Assembly: GCA_008711295.1 (NCBI GenBank)
Contig: VUYV01000511.1
Location: 202,205 to 266,204, forward strand
Direction: 5' to 3'
From: Anarhynchus alexandrinus
Taxonomy: Eukaryota > Chordata > Aves > Charadriiformes > Charadriidae
DNA length: 64,000 nt
This document shows positions 59,480-64,000 of the stretch, in pieces; position 1 is the first letter of the stretch, and each line of letters opens with the position of its first letter. Made by a program: the position numbers and the translations under genes. The notes below the pieces were generated by a model that was not told the origin of the DNA, searched no databases, and saw only the letters and a program-made list of their open reading frames with translations.

Positions 59480-59930
59480 GCAAACTCTATTTCTCATTGA
59501 TGTCTTTTCTAAGTAATCATAGCATTTCAGTTTGATGTACTGTATTTTTTTTTTTTCCTGAAAAGATTATAAACTAGAGAGCATATTGACTGGAAGAAAA
59601 TAGCTGCTAATCTTCTGAAACTAATGTTTAATCAGTGATGGAAAGAAAGTAACTAAAAAGCTTCATCTAGCTAATTAAATAAAGCTGGTTATTCTGCTGG
59701 AAACAGTTAATGAACCCTAAGTAATATAATTATTTTCAGAATATTAAAGCAGGAAAAAAGTGATTACTTCTTTAAGACTAAATAATTACAATGTATTCTT
59801 CACTATAAAAGGTTATAGATGCCAAAGACTAAATAACCACTACGCTTCTGATTCTCCATAAAAGGGTATTTTGCATGAGTTATTACATTTGATACCTAGC
59901 TTGTACTGAATTTTCTTCTTTAAGATAATC
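59480..59930. promoter_or_regulatory. AT-rich candidate conserved regulatory element
   Basis: It is dense in TAAT and AATTA cores (atctagctaattaaataaag, gtaatataattattttc, agactaaataattacaatg) with no repeat or ORF. The call rests on motif density only. Confidence 0.2.
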
Positions 59931-61079
59931 TCCAATGATCTCTAAGGGAATTTGCCTCCCTTGGTGCTTCTTATTATTCTCATTTTTAGGGACTTGCAGT
60001 ATTTGATTGCCCTTAAAATCAGCCGTGATTGTATTAACTGTGCAAGAAGGGATGAAGCGCAATGATTCTGATCACGGCAGTAACAGCTCTGAGCTGAGCC
60101 CTGCGCTCTGCTCCGCTGCTGAAACGCCGCGGGGGCAAAGGAGTGCGGCCTCATGGGCAGAAATCCTTCCTCCCAGCTGGAGTTCAGCTTGTCTCTGAAA
60201 TGTTTCCCATCTCTTCTATTTCGAGATTATGGACGAAGGGGTAATTTCTCTGCGAATGGTGGGCTGTAGCCTAATTACCCCTGCAGGTGCTGGGAGCCTC
60301 TATTTTGGGAGCAGAGTGGGCTTAACGCTGGGCACTTTGGAAAATCCTACCTGGCTCTGTCCTAATAATCACTGTAATTTTTTCCCTCTTAGCATCTGAA
60401 AGCTAGCACACGAGGTGGTTTAAAAAAAACCAAACCAACCCAAACCAGCAAAACCCCTGATCTGGGAGGGAAGCTCAAGCAGAGCTGCTATCCCAGCCAG
60501 CTCCGGATAAATGACTTTTATTTACGAGGCACATCCCGGGGGAAGGGGCAGTGCAGAACAGCCTGTCCTAGGAGGCATCCCTGAAGGAAAGCGTTACTGT
60601 GCCTGCTCTCGCTCATTTCTGTCCTCCTTTGCGATTTAAGAGCCACCTCTGCTCCCTGCCCAGAGGCAGGTAGGGCTCAGTCCCTGCACCACCCCAGTGA
60701 TGTGTTTCGTCACCTCGTAAGGCTCTTTGGTGAGGTGTGAAGGCTCTCCCTGCTCCTCCAGCTCCCCACTGTTCATCTCTGCAAGGGACAGGCTCAGTTT
60801 TGGGGGGGAAAAAAGCCCTGAAAAGCTATGTCTGTTGGGAGGGAAAGGGACTGGATTTCCACCTGCCTCCCTGATCCTGACTCAGCTCCCTTTCCTGTCC
60901 AAGGACATCAGATGGGAACCTCAAAGAGCAAAACACATCCTCTTGTTTTCGCTCCTTTCACTTATCTGAGTTATATTCAGCGCCCGATACCACACACCCT
61001 CTCTCCGAATAGTCCTTTAACTTTGCCAGGAGCACCCAGCCTAAATGCGGATCTGGCTCGTGTGATCATTGAAATAAAC

Positions 61080-61420
61080 ATCTCAGCCATTTAAAATTAT
61101 ATCTTACACTTGAGAGAGACATGCTGAGGACATAGAGAAACAATAGATTTAATTAGGCTTTTAAAATGTGACACATCTATTATATGTTCCATTACTGCTT
61201 TAAAAAAGTCTCTGTTTCTGTATAATAAATCTTGCTATAGTACTACCGTTTAATTAAGTGGGTGTCAGCACTGGGAACAATTAAAATAAGTTTATGCACT
61301 TTCAGGGAAACCCTATAGCAAGATGTGCAAAATAGCATACAATAAAAAGAAAAATGAAGCCCTTAGTGGATTTGAGCTGCTGCATATAAGAAATTTGATA
61401 AAAAGCATTTCAAGAAAGTA
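61080..61420. promoter_or_regulatory. AT-rich candidate conserved regulatory element
   Basis: It contains 'atagatttaattaggctttt', accgtttaattaagtgggtg and ggaacaattaaaataag, in low-GC unique-looking sequence. It resembles conserved non-coding elements, but no alignment is available. Confidence 0.25.
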
Positions 61421-61929
61421 GGCAATTTTACAGCGTAGCAAATACTCTGTTCTGCCTCAAAGGTACCAGCCCACGTGCCCTGGATTTTTGCCACTGGCAA
61501 AAGACCCTGGATGGATGTGTGCATTAATACTAATAAGTGAAATTCACCCCTGAAAAAAAAAAAGAAAGCCTTCTTTAAAGTCCCAAATAGGAGTGAATCT
61601 CACCTAGCAGGAAGTCTACATAAATAGGGGAAAAAAATCCGTCTGTCTTCCACAATTGTGAATAGTCTGTGAGCAGTCTCAATCCAGAGTCTCTCTGCTT
61701 GTGGGATTTAGTGTCTGAGATCTGAAGTCCAATTTGAGTTTAGGATATAGTTTGTGTAGTAACATATGTAAACAAACAGTGATGCTTTCTTAACTAGAAC
61801 ACGATATATACACTTTACTGCATATTAAAACCCATTTTGACATTGCATTCAACACAGGGTTTTTACTGTGTTTCCCCCAATCTGCCTCGGTATAAATAAG
61901 CAGCCTTGAAAGGAACATCAAAACTAAAT

Positions 61930-61989
61930 GGCATTGAATATAATGAAACGGCATTGAATATAATGAAACAACATAGAGTCTAATGAAGC
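61930..61989. repeat. 20-bp tandem repeat, three copies
   Basis: The unit 'ggcattgaatataatgaaac' is perfect at 61930-61949 and 61950-61969. A degenerate third copy, aacatagagtctaatgaagc, lies at 61970-61989. Confidence 0.9.
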
Positions 61990-64000
61990 AGAATTGCTAT
62001 GTAAACAGGGATGCTTTTATCTCATTGGAATTTTTATGTCCTTGCATGTCTCTCAGCTACATTTTTGTAACCTGATTCTAAGGAAATGTCTGATATCTCT
62101 TTATGATTGTTAACAGAGACCAGGACAGCGCTGTAACATGTGCTTAACTCAGTGGCGTGAAAGTAATATTGGGTTTTCTGGTTTAGAAGAAAAATATTCA
62201 TCGTCCTCACCTTATTACAGGGTGTTGGCTGTAAAACTTGCTAACCTTGAAATGCCAATAGGTGTCCTATCATCTTCTACTTTTTCATCGATAAGTGCTT
62301 TGGGCCCTTTTGGACAACAGCTCAAAACTTAGCCTTTCACATTAATGTGTTGCATCTCCTTGTATAGGAATTGGGTTGAGCAGAAGCGCGTGAATAAATG
62401 CTGCTATTTGGCAGTGTTGAATATGGAAGTATTTCTGATAGTACACTGATAGGCCCTTTCAAATTCTCCACAGCTCACTTGAACTTAAAGGAAATTAATG
62501 TTTGAGTTGTTTTTTTTTTCCTGAAATGTCGTTACTGGAAGCAACAGAAGGAAACCCTTGTGATATGTATTGTCCTAAACTGTCCTGTTCTGCTAATAGA
62601 GATTTCCCATACCTATGCATTTATAAAGGCTGAGGACTCAGACTTGGGTCTTGAAATGCATTCCTCAGCAGCCAGGTATTGCATCAGCTCTGCTTAAGAA
62701 ATACACATCGATTAGCTGGGCTTTCTATTCCTCTCCCACAGGTTATTGAGTCTGTAATCAGAAATTTAGGGGAATGGCTAGCTGGCCCAACTTCCAAATG
62801 TTGAAAAACCTCAAAGTAATGCAGCACGTAACTGAAATCACATAAAGTTTTGGGTATGAGGAATGAAGCTTCTGACACCTCATTTTCATTATGGAGATGG
62901 TAACAAGAATGGAAAATGTCACAAGAATAATTCACTTATGTTCGGTCTTTTGTACTATAATTATCTAGTCCTCCTTGCTTTGGGCTCCCCTTTTCCTACG
63001 TAACTTTTGGGACAAGGTGGGTTTGGCTTTTAATGGTCTAATAAATACAAGTAATAGCTTGTGATTTGTTTAATATTTTGAACTGAAAGGTCAAGGGTAG
63101 GAAGATTAAAAAGTCATTGGGGGAAATGCTCTCAGTAAAAGCCATCTCTTGCTGGAAGTAACACAGTTTCTTAAGTAAGCATAAAATCAGTTTAAGAAGG
63201 CTCCAAGCCCAAATTAAAGCAGAAAGGAGAATAATGTTAGTGCATAGATACCGGCAGCTACAGAAGGGTAAGTGAAATGAAAAACCAGGCAGGGAAATCA
63301 TACCCAGGATTTCCCATAGGGTCTCTGCAGCAGTGATTATGATTTTTGGGGGGTTTCTTTTGAGCACATGTGGAAAATCTGTCTGAAAGTCAGTGGGACT
63401 GAAGTAATGACCAAAGTGCTCTTAAGCCTACTCTTTCCAGTTTGGCTTTTGCTAATTAAATTGGAGCTTTTCATGACCTTTCCAGGTAAATGATTGCCCA
63501 TGCAGTAAGTAACTGGTGCCCTTTTTTTTGTGTATGGACCTTGCGAAAGGGAATTTGGCTCAGATAACCCTTTTCTGAGCAACTAACACAGTACAGCAAA
63601 GTTTGTCAAGCTTGCTGCAAAGTTAGCCCTCTGTGGAGGCAAGGCAGTAGTGTGTTTAAAGGCGTAGATAGTTGTGTGCGATGATGTGTGTGCGTGCTGA
63701 AGGTCTGTCATCAGGCACTGCTGTTTTCTCATCTGATGGCGACCATCTTGTTCCTACTGCACGTGGTACAGCCTACCAAAATGGGCTGAAGTCTGCACGG
63801 CCGACCACAAAGGTGTGCTGCTGAGATCATCCATCCCAACTTTAAAAGCGAATGCATTATGAGACTGACTTCTTCCCCCTCCTCTCATGCCTGTGCATGC
63901 GCTGTGTTTCCTCAGTCTGCACTTTCACACTTTAACGCTTCCCTCCCCCTCCTCAATGCCTGCACCCCGTGCAAGGAAATTACCGTATCACTAGCTCATC

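Larger units (their letters stand above)
39201..64000. other. Intergenic region upstream of LHCGR (towards FSHR), no gene supported
   Basis: About 25 kb contains no exon chain, RNA gene or conserved domain that I recognise. Open frames here are short (172 aa at most) and lack domains or splice-consistent neighbours. Contents are one CR1 fragment, MITE-like palindromes, duplicated contig ends around an N, a 20-bp tandem repeat and AT-rich candidate conserved elements. FSHR exons are not seen, so that gene must lie beyond base 64000 if synteny holds. Confidence 0.7.

Noticed and set aside
1..64000. CRISPR arrays, operons, tRNA or rRNA genes
   Set aside because: The sequence is vertebrate. No spaced direct-repeat array, tRNA A/B box pair or rRNA motif was recognised by eye on either strand.

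Overview
This window is vertebrate nuclear DNA, almost certainly from a bird. Genes are split into short exons with canonical GT/AG junctions. Truncated CR1-type LINE ends carry the bird-typical terminal motif around 'tcatagaat'. The gene order matches the sauropsid/mammalian GTF2A1L-LHCGR-(FSHR) block. Two protein-coding genes are supported, and they converge tail to tail.

Region 1 (1-9050, plus strand): the 3' part of GTF2A1L, a TFIIA alpha/beta-like general transcription factor subunit. Six exons lie in the window. They cover the divergent linker, a Taspase1-type cleavage motif, the acidic stretch and the complete TFIIA-beta C-terminal domain. The N-terminal exons lie before base 1. Region 2 (9050-14380): a 5.3 kb tail-to-tail intergenic gap with one CR1 fragment. 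Region 3 (14380-38874, minus strand): LHCGR, the luteinizing hormone/choriogonadotropin receptor. Exons 11 to 2 are resolved to the base, all with the same phase pattern. Exon 1 sits in an extremely GC-rich island that is broken by an assembly N and is only partly visible. Region 4 (39.2-64 kb): about 25 kb with no supportable gene. This should be the interval upstream of LHCGR, towards FSHR. It holds a CR1 fragment, degenerate palindromic MITE-like elements, a short tandem repeat and several AT-rich stretches dense in TAAT-type motifs that may be regulatory.

The two genes do not act in one pathway; their proximity is old synteny. The same tail-to-tail pairing exists in the paralogous GTF2A1/TSHR block, so the assignment had to be made from protein sequence. 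Residue matches favour GTF2A1L and LHCGR.

The most interesting local signal is at LHCGR exon 8. A 19-bp-period duplication has doubled the splice-donor neighbourhood. The strong donor (GTAAGTA) now lies exactly 19 nt beyond the family's usual exon end and would shift the frame. An in-frame but weak donor lies at 78 nt. Other points are a hinge region about 30 residues longer than in the human receptor, a 94-bp intron, a minisatellite beside exon 1, and single-N assembly joins, three of them flanked by duplicated contig ends. One of those joins exposes an apparent ~520-bp indel haplotype. No bacterial features, CRISPR arrays, tRNAs or rRNAs were seen.
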